Numbered from the stretch's first letter, positions 25,404-33,776 are shown. The stretch: 51,385 bases of DNA from an uncultured Caryophanales bacterium (GCA_947089915.1 CAMUMB010000003.1:1-51385); one strand, 5' to 3'. Notes: generated by a model not told the origin, from the sequence alone. A program made the numbers and translations.

Positions 25404-28400
25404 TTACTTATCCTTAAATAGTTCAATTACTTTTATTCCGAATTCATATTGTGAATCAAACGACTTTCCTGTAAGATAATCTCTAACTCTCATAGTAGAA
25501 TCAACATTGTCTTGTATACTACTATAATATCCACTAATTTTATAATGCAATTCTTTACTGATTTCAGTAATATTATTCACATTATGTATCATTTTTGGAT
25601 CAAAGCCACTTTTCGTTATTTGACTTTGTTCTACGATATGGTGATATTGGTTGCCTGGTGCTGGTTTTGGTAAATTTTCTTTCAATTGTGAAAACGTATC
25701 ATATCCCTGTTGAGCTGCATCCTTTGTCTGAGGATTTAATAATGCTGTTGCTGCATATCCTAAGCTGCCTACTGCAAGGCCTACAAGTGCTCCACCTACT
25801 CCACCTGTTGTAGCACCTTTAATAACTTCTGAAGATTTTACCTTTCCTGTTTTTGCTTTTGACTTAGCTGCGCCTACCATTCCGCCAGCAATTGCTCCTG
25901 CAACTCCTCCAATAATTACACAGCCTAATATTATACCAAATTGTCCACTTGGATCACACATATTTATTGGATTATTACTTACATAAGTATATAAATTGTA
26001 ACTATTTATATCTTTATTTGCACCTAAATCAGAATCTACATTTAAAAATCTACCCCATACAGGATTATAATATCTACTATTTAAATAATATAAATTGGTT
26101 TCTTTGTCATAATAATAACTTCTATATCTAAATGGATTGATATTCCCTATATGAGTATCATCATTTGATACATCATTGCCATCACTATCTGTAATAGATA
26201 TGATGTTGCCCCATGCATCATAGGTATATTTTGCAACATAATTATGAAGACTATCTAAAATTGCAATAATATCATTTTGATTATTCTTAATATAATAATA
26301 AGTTTCATCATTATATTTGAATCCTACTAATCCATCTACTTCATTACGTATATAGTATAACACATCATTACCCGTTTTTTCAAATATAATAGATGTCCCC
26401 TCTACATAATACTCTGTCTTCACATTATTAATTGTCTTAGAAGTTCTAATTCCATCTTTATTGTATTGATATTCTACTGTGTTATTTGCATCAACATATT
26501 GGTTTAATTGTCTTCCATTTACCCAATCTAATGTGATATTTTCTCCTATGGTAAGTGGATTTCCTATTGCATCATAAGTTATTATGTCATTATTAAATTT
26601 GGTTAATTGATCTTTCCAATTTGAATTATTATATTGATAACTATCTTGAGCTACTAGATTATTTGTACCTAATTCATATACCTTTTTAGATAATAGATTT
26701 CCTAAGCTATCATAGGTATATTTTATCGTTTTATTTAAAATATAATTATCTTCTTTGATAAGTTCATTGTAATCATCATAATAGTATCTATTCTCTAATA
26801 CACCATTATAATAAATATGTGTAATATTATCTAACTTATCATACTTATAAGAATAAACATCATTTTCTATTTTTATTTTATTGATTAACAAAGAAGTTCT
26901 CCTACCATTTGTTAAATACTCGTAAAATATTGGAATAACATGATTTAAACTTTTATAATCTAATCTTCCTAAATTATCGTAATAATAACTTACCCCTAAA
27001 TCACCAAATATTTGCACTTTTGTAAGAGCATCATCCTTATTGAACGTATTTACCACTTCGGTATATTCTGTTCCATTTAAAACATACTTCTTGCTAATAA
27101 TATTGTCGTTAGAATCATATCCATAAGTAATTTTAAAATTGTTATTACAATACTTATATAACCGTTTACCAGAATCATAGGTATATTTGATTGTATTTTC
27201 ATTGGATTTTATCTTTAATAAATCTCCATTATTACCATAGAAGTATTCATACGTATCATTCATCTTATTTACTTTCTTAATACGATCAAATTCATCATAT
27301 TCATAAGTAATGGAATCATCATTTCCATAAATAGAAGATACTAAATTACCATTGTTTTCTTCATAATTATTGGTAATTAAGGTAATATTATCTCCTATTT
27401 TTACAGATTTCATATTTAAGAAGTTGTCATAGATAAAATGATATACTCTATCTTGTTGGGTAATTTCTGATAATAGATTTTGATTATTGTAAGTATAGCC
27501 TACACTTCTATCTTTCGTTGTAATGCCAGTTAACTGTCTTTTATCGTTATAAACGTAATTTGTTGTTTGATTTTTGGCATTAGTAATTGAATTTAGAAGA
27601 CCTGTTGTTGTATCAATATCATAGCTTGTTTTATGCATTCTTGTATCTGTTATACTTTTGATATATTTTCCATCTTCTGTATATTCACAACTGTTTTCAA
27701 TAAATTCTGCAGTTGCAACTGGATCAGTATAAAGTACTGAATTTGTCAGAGCTTCTAAATAAAATTCAAAATTATAATTTCCTTTTTCTAATTCTTTGAA
27801 GTGTAAACTATTGTTATCATTATATAAATATAAATTATTTGCCTTACATTGAATACAATAACTTCCATTTTCATTTTTAATAAATGTGAATAAAGAATAC
27901 TCATTATTATTATCTATGAACTCTAACTTATTATCACTTAAAGTTAAATATTTTTGCGAAATAATAGAGTGTGATATTCTAAAATAATCATGAGTACCCG
28001 TAAGTATTGTATCAAAAATCCATGAATCGTGATTACATAAATCTTCTACTAGTGATATAGAATTATCAATTAGTCTAATATACTTTTCGGTTCCTTTTAA
28101 TCTGATTCTATAAGTTTCTTCAGTAACATATGTCTCTTGTCCTCTATTTACAATTCTAGTAATGCGTGGATTACCAAAAGAATCATATTCCACTTCATTC
28201 GAAATTCCTGTTTCTGATACTCCTTTTAAAACTCTATCAGTAACAATATTATCATATTCAAATGTAAAATTCTTACCCTTAGGATCAAACATACCAATCA
28301 ATTGATTGTTTTTATCATACTTGAATGAACTCGAATCTTTGTTTAAATTCTTTGATAAAATCACATTCCCGTTTTCATCATAATCATAAGTTACACTTCT

Positions 28401-29279
28401 AACATCCTTAAATAAATTGATATTGGTAATATAGAAGTTATTAGCATTCATAGATTGTAAAAATGACATATTTATTTCTTTGAAATCAAATGGTGCTGTA
28501 AAGGTACAAGAATAATACTGCCATTCCTTTTCATTCGGATTAAATGGTTTGATATAAACATCATCAGTTCCAAATTCTGCTACAGGGATAAATCCAAATA
28601 TAATATTGTTATAAGTTCCATAATACATTCCTTCTCCTGCCACTAAGCCTTCATTTTTATACCAAAATGACAATGTGTAAATATCTCCTGCTTTTCCTTT
28701 TACATTAAATGTTTTAGAAAAAGTACTAGATACTTCTGGATTCATGCTTACTTTTAAAGCTTTTTGATTGTCTGTAACATTGATTATTTCAAAAACATCT
28801 GCAACAGGAATATCAGTATCATCTTTGAATTTTGTTGCACTTAAATCCCATGAGGAAAGGCCTTCTGAAAAATCAGAATTTTCTATCATATTATAATTAT
28901 TAGCAACTTGTCCTTCTTCTAACTGAATGTCATCTATATAATAAAGGTCTCCCTCAAAGAATCCAATATATAAATTACTTGTAGCATCACTTGGATAAAA
29001 GATTGTTACATCATGTCTTTCAAATGCACCTGCTTGACTTGTTTGTTTAATATTGTCGCTGAATGTTATTACCATAGTTCCATTATTATCCATATAATAT
29101 AAACCTAAAAGCATCGGTTGATATAGTGCTTTTACATAAGCACTTAATGTATAATACTTTCCTTTTGAAACTTCAATTTCTTTATATGCTCCTTGGTATG
29201 CACCTGTTCCAAGCTGTACTTTTAAACTTCTATTACCACTATTGGCATAATCCGAAGATGTAACTACATGTGAAGCCCC
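25404..29279 (-). CDS. RHS/YD-repeat toxin, C-terminal part after an in-frame stop (His-rich nuclease tip)
   Basis: After TAA at 29280-29282 the same frame stays open for 1,291 codons. The order is: CBM-like carbohydrate-binding modules (GASHVVTSSDYANSGNRSLKV-type and NYNMIENSDFSEGLSSWDLS), a ricin-like trefoil (TEKYIRLIDNSISLVEDLCN), many YD repeats, and the RHS core ending RYYNPVWGRFLNVDS. The tip follows: a glycine-rich hydrophobic stretch, then NQYHHIVEQSQI, HNVNNITEISKELHYKISGY and an end typical of HNH/His-Me-like nuclease toxins. The first ATG here (29114) has no ribosome binding site, so the part depends on readthrough or is dead. Confidence 0.82.
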   Translation of the reverse strand, partial: GASHVVTSSDYANSGNRSLKVQLGTGAYQGAYKEIEVSKGKYYTLSAYVKALYQPMLLGLYYMDNNGTMVITFSDNIKQTSQAGAFERHDVTIFYPSDATSNLYIGFFEGDLYYIDDIQLEEGQVANNYNMIENSDFSEGLSSWDLSATKFKDDTDIPVADVFEIINVTDNQKALKVSMNPEVSSTFSKTFNVKGKAGDIYTLSFWYKNEGLVAGEGMYYGTYNNIIFGFIPVAEFGTDDVYIKPFNPNEKEWQYYSCTFTAPFDFKEINMSFLQSMNANNFYITNINLFKDVRSVTYDYDENGNVILSKNLNKDSSSFKYDKNNQLIGMFDPKGKNFTFEYDNIVTDRVLKGVSETGISNEVEYDSFGNPRITRIVNRGQETYVTEETYRIRLKGTEKYIRLIDNSISLVEDLCNHDSWIFDTILTGTHDYFRISHSIISQKYLTLSDNKLEFIDNNNEYSLFTFIKNENGSYCIQCKANNLYLYNDNNSLHFKELEKGNYNFEFYLEALTNSVLYTDPVATAEFIENSCEYTEDGKYIKSITDTRMHKTSYDIDTTTGLLNSITNAKNQTTNYVYNDKRQLTGITTKDRSVGYTYNNQNLLSEITQQDRVYHFIYDNFLNMKSVKIGDNITLITNNYEENNGNLVSSIYGNDDSITYEYDEFDRIKKVNKMNDTYEYFYGNNGDLLKIKSNENTIKYTYDSGKRLYKYCNNNFKITYGYDSNDNIISKKYVLNGTEYTEVVNTFNKDDALTKVQIFGDLGVSYYYDNLGRLDYKSLNHVIPIFYEYLTNGRRTSLLINKIKIENDVYSYKYDKLDNITHIYYNGVLENRYYYDDYNELIKEDNYILNKTIKYTYDSLGNLLSKKVYELGTNNLVAQDSYQYNNSNWKDQLTKFNNDIITYDAIGNPLTIGENITLDWVNGRQLNQYVDANNTVEYQYNKDGIRTSKTINNVKTEYYVEGTSIIFEKTGNDVLYYIRNEVDGLVGFKYNDETYYYIKNNQNDIIAILDSLHNYVAKYTYDAWGNIISITDSDGNDVSNDDTHIGNINPFRYRSYYYDKETNLYYLNSRYYNPVWGRFLNVDSDLGANKDINSYNLYTYVSNNPINMCDPSGQFGIILGCVIIGGVAGAIAGGMVGAAKSKAKTGKVKSSEVIKGATTGGVGGALVGLAVGSLGYAATALLNPQTKDAAQQGYDTFSQLKENLPKPAPGNQYHHIVEQSQITKSGFDPKMIHNVNNITEISKELHYKISGYYSSIQDNVDSTMRVRDYLTGKSFDSQYEFGIKVIELFKDK
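26043..27190 (-). repeat. RHS core repeat R1 (in the main gene)
   Basis: This is the copy of the core attached to the full RHS gene. R2, R3 and R4 are partial duplicates lying downstream in the same orientation, each with its own tip or none. Sequence differences are few and scattered, which suggests ongoing gene conversion. Confidence 0.88.
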
Positions 29280-29282
29280 TTA
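29280..29282 (-). other. In-frame TAA splitting the giant RHS gene
   Basis: The frame from 31658 reads KMETEFIA, then TAA, then GASHVVTSSDYANSGN without a frame change; 29114 and 29279 are exactly 55 codons apart. The flanks join into one carbohydrate-binding module. One substitution (for example CAA to TAA) explains it. No recognisable readthrough signal such as TGA-CTA follows the stop (next base is G). Confidence 0.85.
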
Positions 29283-31658
29283 TGCAATAAATTCTGTTTC
29301 CATTTTTTCAAAACTAGAATCTTTGATATAGTTTTTTACGTATTTTAATGGAATCTGATTTTCCAATAATTTATTTGAATATGTATTTACACCTCGAATA
29401 GATTCTCCATATTCTAATTTCATCCCATAAGCATTTGTAATATCATTATGATCTTTTAGACTGCTCATAGAAATAGGATTTCCATAAGAATTATAAACAA
29501 TCGTTTGTACTTTATTTTTAGAATCTGTAATGGTTGTTGCATTAAAACCATATGTTACTTCATAGAAGGTACCCATTGTATTATTAAGACCATATTCTGT
29601 TATTTTCTTTACTTTATATGGACTCTGTTCATAATAGGTATATTCTAGTTTTTTACCTGTTACATCTGTAATACTAGAAATCAAATTATTGGAATAAGTA
29701 AGCGTAGTTGTTCCTTGAATACTTACAATACTTGTAATATTACAATTTTCATGATTTAAAGTTACTACTTGATCAGGACTTGTAACTGTAATTGCACTAA
29801 CTCCATAAGTAAGGTTAATTGCTTGATTATTTGCATCTACTACTTTGGTAATTCTATGATTTGTATCATAGGTAATACTAATTTTATTTCCACTGACATC
29901 TTTGATTTCAGTTAAATAACTATATTTACCACTTTTTACAAATTTTTTCTGATTGCCATTCTTATCTTTCATGATATAAGTATTTGTACTTTTTTCAATT
30001 TCCAAACCTAGACCATCTTCATCAAAATAAGTATTTTCATATGTGGTTGTTACAAATCCACTAGAACCATTTTCATTTTGTTCATATTTTACTTTTTGAT
30101 TTAAGAAATAATGAATGGTCCCATCTTCATCTACATATGCTAAATAATTTCTGTTGTCGATTTCTTCTTCTTGAATGGTTTGCAATAAATTAAGGCGATA
30201 ACCAATTCCATATCCAAGATTTTGATTTAAAACAACATCGTTGGTATTATAGACCAATTTTAAACCAACAGGCAATTTTCCACCGATAGTTGCACCAATA
30301 TCAAATACACCTGTTAGATTTCCATTATAGGTATTATGATAGGTACTACCCTGACTGAAACTTTGTTGGTTATAATCCATATAACTTTCTAATCCGTTTT
30401 GATTTCGATAAGTAATTTCTAATATTGGTTTCGGATTATCCCCTGTTACAGTATTATTTTTTGAAAAAAACATAGGAATAATATCTGTACGATATTGTTC
30501 TGTATTTGCTTTTAACATAATACCATAATTAGGTGTTCCTGTGTACCATTTTTGCACTAAACTTGTAATATCAGTACTTGATCCAAAAGGACTAATAACA
30601 CCATTTTCTTGAAAGTAATTTCGGTTACTCTCAAAAGTTCCTTCTATTCTACTAGAATCATATTTGTTGTTCATTGTATTCCAATTTGCGGTTGATTCAT
30701 TCCAGTCCTCTGTTACACGATAAATATTCACAAAATCCTGCTCCAATGAATTCGTAAAATCTGGATACCCAGTTAATTCTAGTTGTGCATGAGTGATATA
30801 ACTTCCTGTTCCAAGCACTGGTAAATCAAATTTGATTAAAGAACGATTGATAACATCTACACCATTTACTTTTTCAACACCTACTTTTAAATAGGCACGA
30901 TTGTTTCTATCTACCCCTGTATCTTCTGGATAAATATAGGTATCATAAACACTGTTTTCGTTTTTATCTCCTACAATTGTTGGATCAATTACAACTGGAT
31001 AAGTAATATTTAGATTATTTAACCAATCTTGATCCACAACTAATCTTAATACATATTCCTCTTCTTTCTTTTCCAAAAGGTAATGCACATTATGATTGAT
31101 AATATCATTAGAATCAGACATATAAGGTGCGTCCATATAGAAAATTGTGTTTCCATCTTTACTTGCACAAATTCTCTTGTCATCTATTATATGTAATTCC
31201 ATATTTGTTCTTATAATAAATTCTAGTGCATTCACATCTGCATTTTTATTATGTAACACAATAGATTCTTTTACCTTTGTAGGCAGTACTTGATAATCTA
31301 AATCCATATTTTCTAAAATGTTTTTGTAACTTATTCTATCTTCTAATATTGATTTATTCGGATTCTTTTGAATGCTGAAATCACCATGCGTTTTGAGTCG
31401 AATATATAAGTAATAATCTGATGTTGCCATTTGAAGCAGGACATCACTAGGATGTAGGCCAAACCATACTTTATAATCATTATTTTTGTTATGATAATAA
31501 CTATTTTCTAAAACTAAAGTATTATCAATTTCCTCGTACTTACCATTTTTCAGAAAATGGATTGGTTCTTCATACATTCTAGCAATAATTTCGCCATTTT
31601 CCTGTAAAAAATGTTTTTCCCTATTTTTTCTTTTATCGATTAATTCTATTTCTTTCAT
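29280..31658 (-). CDS. RHS toxin, N-terminal part: DNRLRE adhesin-like region and first YD repeats
   Basis: 792 residues from ATG 31658 behind AGAGGAG. Residues about 230-410 form a DNRLRE-type domain (INRSLIKFDLPVLGTGSYIT, VTEDWNESTANWNTM). From about 440 a shell/RHS N-terminal region follows, then YD-type repeats (YLTEIKDVSGNKISITYDTN). There is no signal peptide. With the part after the TAA, the ancestral protein had about 2,080 residues, a normal size for Gram-positive RHS/WapA-like toxins. It is preceded by phage-type genes, not by a type VI or Sec-type helper. Confidence 0.85.
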   Translation of the reverse strand: MKEIELIDKRKNREKHFLQENGEIIARMYEEPIHFLKNGKYEEIDNTLVLENSYYHNKNNDYKVWFGLHPSDVLLQMATSDYYLYIRLKTHGDFSIQKNPNKSILEDRISYKNILENMDLDYQVLPTKVKESIVLHNKNADVNALEFIIRTNMELHIIDDKRICASKDGNTIFYMDAPYMSDSNDIINHNVHYLLEKKEEEYVLRLVVDQDWLNNLNITYPVVIDPTIVGDKNENSVYDTYIYPEDTGVDRNNRAYLKVGVEKVNGVDVINRSLIKFDLPVLGTGSYITHAQLELTGYPDFTNSLEQDFVNIYRVTEDWNESTANWNTMNNKYDSSRIEGTFESNRNYFQENGVISPFGSSTDITSLVQKWYTGTPNYGIMLKANTEQYRTDIIPMFFSKNNTVTGDNPKPILEITYRNQNGLESYMDYNQQSFSQGSTYHNTYNGNLTGVFDIGATIGGKLPVGLKLVYNTNDVVLNQNLGYGIGYRLNLLQTIQEEEIDNRNYLAYVDEDGTIHYFLNQKVKYEQNENGSSGFVTTTYENTYFDEDGLGLEIEKSTNTYIMKDKNGNQKKFVKSGKYSYLTEIKDVSGNKISITYDTNHRITKVVDANNQAINLTYGVSAITVTSPDQVVTLNHENCNITSIVSIQGTTTLTYSNNLISSITDVTGKKLEYTYYEQSPYKVKKITEYGLNNTMGTFYEVTYGFNATTITDSKNKVQTIVYNSYGNPISMSSLKDHNDITNAYGMKLEYGESIRGVNTYSNKLLENQIPLKYVKNYIKDSSFEKMETEFIA

Positions 31659-31672
31659 GCTTTTTCTCCTCT

Positions 31673-32023
31673 CTATTTATCTTTCATAGCCTGCAAATTT
31701 GCTATTTTTTCTTTTACTTTAGGATAATAATATCTCCATAATGTGGATTCATCTTTTGATTCCTCCAAAGCAACTTTTTCAATTGCCTTTGTTACACTTA
31801 AACCATTTATCATAATCTCTTTAAATAATTTATACTCTATATTTTGAGATACATTTAATTTCAATGATATTTGATCCAATGACTCACTTTGAAGATATAT
31901 CATGTCTTCTAGTTTATGTCTTTCCTCTAATAAATATTTTTCATACTGTTTAATCATCTTTAAACGATTTTCTAACAAATTTACTTCATACTTCATCTTT
32001 TCAGCATAATGAACTAAGTCCAT
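31673..32023 (-). CDS. Small coiled-coil/helix-turn-helix-like protein in RHS operon
   Basis: 116 residues, almost all helical and highly charged: EKMKYEVNLLENRLKMIKQY looks like a coiled coil, and later LDQISLKLNVSQNIEYKLFK and DESTLWRYYYPKVKEK resemble helix-turn-helix segments of phage late regulators. It could be a chaperone or adaptor for the RHS protein (starting 15 bp downstream) or a regulator. No firm family match. Confidence 0.5.
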   Translation of the reverse strand: MDLVHYAEKMKYEVNLLENRLKMIKQYEKYLLEERHKLEDMIYLQSESLDQISLKLNVSQNIEYKLFKEIMINGLSVTKAIEKVALEESKDESTLWRYYYPKVKEKIANLQAMKDK

Positions 32024-32055
32024 TTTTCACCATGATAGATATGTAGAAAAGAACA

Positions 32056-32787
32056 CTATGCAGTTCTTTTCCACATATAAACTTCAAATCGTAATGGTGT
32101 AACAGTATGGGTATGACTATTTAGTGTATGGGTATGTCCTTGGCCTCCGCCTTCTATTTTCAATTTACTTGCACCTTTATAATCCTCGTGCCACCAACCA
32201 TTTGATTGCATACCCACACCTGATTTTCCAACACCACTATTTACCCCAGTAACATATAAATAATCTCCTTCCACCATTCCATGTTTATGTGCAGGCATTT
32301 GTGCAACCGTAATTGCAGTACTTCCTGTAGAATTTGTACTAGGTCCTCCAGAAGTATTACTTCCAGCAGTGTTTCCACCATTTCCAGCATATAAATAATA
32401 ACCATTAATTCTTTCCCAAGTTCCCCCAAATAAGGTTGATGGATTTGTACTACTTATAGACATATATAAACTTCCAATTGGATAAATTAAATTGCATACA
32501 GCAGTTTTATCTAAATTATTACTATTGTCTTTTTCAGTGGTAATTGATTTTACTGTTAAATTTCCTTCTTCATCCAAACTGAACTTATTTTTTTTAGATG
32601 ATATGCAATCTACTTTTGCACTATTTACCTCCAAATTGAGTTTATCTCCTGTCTTTGTAAAAGCATCCTTGAAATAAATGTCATCCAAGGTAAAATCACT
32701 ACTAGTACCTGTTTCTGATGCAGTATTTACATCATCAAGAGATACATCCATTACATCATTAATTTCATTTTGATTTGTTAAATCCAT
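32056..32787 (-). CDS. Phage-type baseplate/tail-collar protein (Gp10-like C-terminus)
   Basis: 243 residues from ATG 32787. The C-terminal half is the collar domain of tailed-phage baseplate or fibre proteins: YPIGSLYMSISSTNPSTLFG, GTWERINGYYLYAG, then MPAHKHGMVEG and HTHTLNSHTHTV, with the repeated HxH pairs that bind metal in such trimers, ending RFEVYMWKRTA. The N-terminal 100 residues are a disordered/beta leader. There are no other tail genes here. As first gene after copy B of the regulon promoter, it may form a surface or particle anchor for the RHS toxin. Confidence 0.75.
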   Translation of the reverse strand: MDLTNQNEINDVMDVSLDDVNTASETGTSSDFTLDDIYFKDAFTKTGDKLNLEVNSAKVDCISSKKNKFSLDEEGNLTVKSITTEKDNSNNLDKTAVCNLIYPIGSLYMSISSTNPSTLFGGTWERINGYYLYAGNGGNTAGSNTSGGPSTNSTGSTAITVAQMPAHKHGMVEGDYLYVTGVNSGVGKSGVGMQSNGWWHEDYKGASKLKIEGGGQGHTHTLNSHTHTVTPLRFEVYMWKRTA

Positions 32788-32809
32788 AATACATTCACGT
32801 TCCTTTCTC

Positions 32810-32823
32810 TTGTACCGGTACAA
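32810..32823. promoter_or_regulatory. Perfect palindrome at start of RHS operon transcript
   Basis: TTGTACCGGTACAA is a perfect 14-bp palindrome starting about five bases after the TATGAT box of promoter copy B. It is in the right place to be an operator at the transcription start or a short 5' hairpin of the message. The holin leader also begins with a palindrome, but of different sequence. Confidence 0.4.
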
Positions 32824-32827
32824 CTAA

Positions 32828-32862
32828 ATCATAACCTTTTTTTCACTGGACTTTCACTAGAC
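32828..32862 (-). promoter_or_regulatory. Regulon promoter, copy B (upstream of collar-RHS operon)
   Basis: On the minus strand GTCTAGTGAAA (32852-32862) and GTCCAGTGAAA (32841-32851) stand in tandem, 7 bp before TATGAT (32828-32833). The layout is identical in every spacing to copy A before the holin. Two such sites flanking exactly this module make co-regulation of toxin and lysis genes very likely. Confidence 0.65.
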
Positions 32863-32900
32863 ATTTTGAATTTTTTTAATTTCCTTGAAAAAATCCAATC

Positions 32901-32949
32901 AAAAAAAGGAATAAATGAGTGAAAATATTTTTTCCTCTCACTTATTTCC
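32901..32949 (-). terminator. Terminator after sigma-like gene
   Basis: Arms 32908-32919 (GGAATAAATGAG) and 32937-32949 pair with one bulge and one wobble, and seven Ts follow on the minus strand. It separates the regulator gene from the collar-RHS operon, so the latter depends on promoter copy B. Confidence 0.55.
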
Positions 32950-33007
32950 CCACTTAAAAGCACTTTTGCAACCCTAAAATAGCAATTAATGATACTTTTT
33001 TTTGAAT

Positions 33008-33029
33008 ATTTACTGGACAATTACTGGAT
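33008..33029 (-). promoter_or_regulatory. Degenerate third copy of the 11-bp repeat pair
   Basis: On the minus strand ATCCAGTAATT and GTCCAGTAAAT occur in tandem at 11-bp spacing, seven bases past the sigma-like gene stop. A TATCAT lies 13 bp downstream, not 7 as in copies A and B. It may be a weak promoter, a binding site for feedback, or a decayed copy. Confidence 0.4.
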
Positions 33030-33035
33030 ATGCTA

Positions 33036-33506
33036 TCAAATATTCAACATTTTCCGCATTTTAGTAATTCCTTTTTTGATACTTTTACTAATAGCCTGAT
33101 GACTAATTCCTTCAATCTGTGCAATTTGTTCTAACGATAAATTTTGGAAGAAATATAAAATAATTCTTTTTCTTTGACAATATGAAAGAGATTCCATTAC
33201 TTGAATGAAATCATGTACTAAAATATTCGTTATTACTTTATTCTCTAACAATTCTTGTTTTTGAAATGATCTATTATAAAGAGCTTCTTCATATATTTCT
33301 GAATGTTCAATATGACGCTCAAATTGGTGCAGCATTTTTAAATCATCTAATTCAAATTGATTCATTGCCTGATAAACCTCTGCATTAACTTCAATAGAAT
33401 TCGTATGATACGTTCCATCTTTAAATTTTACAATAAAATGATTTTCCAGTTTTATTAATTCATAACAGTTATCTCTACATTTTCTCCTTCTTGGATGTTG
33501 ATTCAT
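33036..33506 (-). CDS. Sigma-70-like regulator (region 4 helix-turn-helix, no clear region 2)
   Basis: 156 residues from ATG 33506 after GGGAGGGG. The N-terminus looks like the small sigma-like proteins of conjugative and phage elements (KFKDGTYHTNSIEVNAEVYQ). The C-terminus is a clear region 4: SYCQRKRIILYFFQNLSLEQ then IAQIEGISHQAISKSIKKGI. No complete region 2 is visible, so it may act with another sigma or as an activator. It stands directly upstream of promoter copy B and is the natural candidate to read the GTCCAGTGAAA sites, as TcdR/UviA do at toxin-holin loci. Confidence 0.75.
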   Translation of the reverse strand: MNQHPRRRKCRDNCYELIKLENHFIVKFKDGTYHTNSIEVNAEVYQAMNQFELDDLKMLHQFERHIEHSEIYEEALYNRSFQKQELLENKVITNILVHDFIQVMESLSYCQRKRIILYFFQNLSLEQIAQIEGISHQAISKSIKKGITKMRKMLNI

Positions 33507-33531
33507 GTTTTTCCCCTCCCATCAATTTTTT

Positions 33532-33663
33532 TTATAAATTTAATAGTGGAGGAGATTTATTTCTAAAATAATAAGATAAAAAAAGAACAGTTACAAATTG
33601 ATAACTGCCTAATACATACAAACAATAACAACGTAAAATATATAAGTTAAAATATTTCTTCAT
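33532..33663 (-). CDS. Possible 43-residue hydrophobic small protein
   Basis: ATG 33663 opens MKKYFNLYILRCYCLYVLGS and continues as a hydrophobic helix, then a basic, proline-containing tail. A TATAAT upstream at about 33755 could drive it. However, a terminator hairpin (33578-33607) lies inside the frame and there is no good ribosome binding site, so it may be chance. It is listed because it precedes the sigma-like gene on the same strand and the stretch has no other gene. Confidence 0.2.
   Translation of the reverse strand: MKKYFNLYILRCYCLYVLGSYQFVTVLFLSYYFRNKSPPLLNL
33578..33607 (-). terminator. Hairpin terminator upstream of sigma-like gene
   Basis: CAGTTA (33588-33593) pairs with TAACTG (33602-33607), and the minus strand continues GTTC then seven Ts. 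As the glycosyltransferase already has its own terminator at 33777, this one implies a separate short transcript from about 33750. Confidence 0.55.
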
Positions 33664-33776
33664 AAGCATACATAAAATAATCATTCTTTAATATTAAATA
33701 TAATGTTTAAGATAATACTTCTTAAAAAATCTTAACTACTATTTTATATTCCCATTATACTACAAAAAACGACAAC

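Noticed and set aside
20539-27190. Repeats as CRISPR or tandem satellite
   Set aside because: The repeated units are long coding RHS core segments of different lengths separated by unique genes, not short regular repeats with spacers. No CRISPR-like array exists in the window.
29114-29280. Frameshift (programmed or not) between the two RHS halves
   Set aside because: The distance between the two open frames is exactly 55 codons and the frame is the same on both sides; the only interruption is a TAA.
32829-33020. 63-codon open frame upstream of the collar gene
   Set aside because: It runs across the terminator, promoter copy B and the repeat region, has no ribosome binding site and no protein-like composition.
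19242-33506. Ordinary prophage
   Set aside because: Holin, endolysin and a collar protein are phage-like, but terminase, portal, capsid, tail tube, tape measure, replication and integrase genes are all missing; the bulk is RHS toxin and immunity genes.
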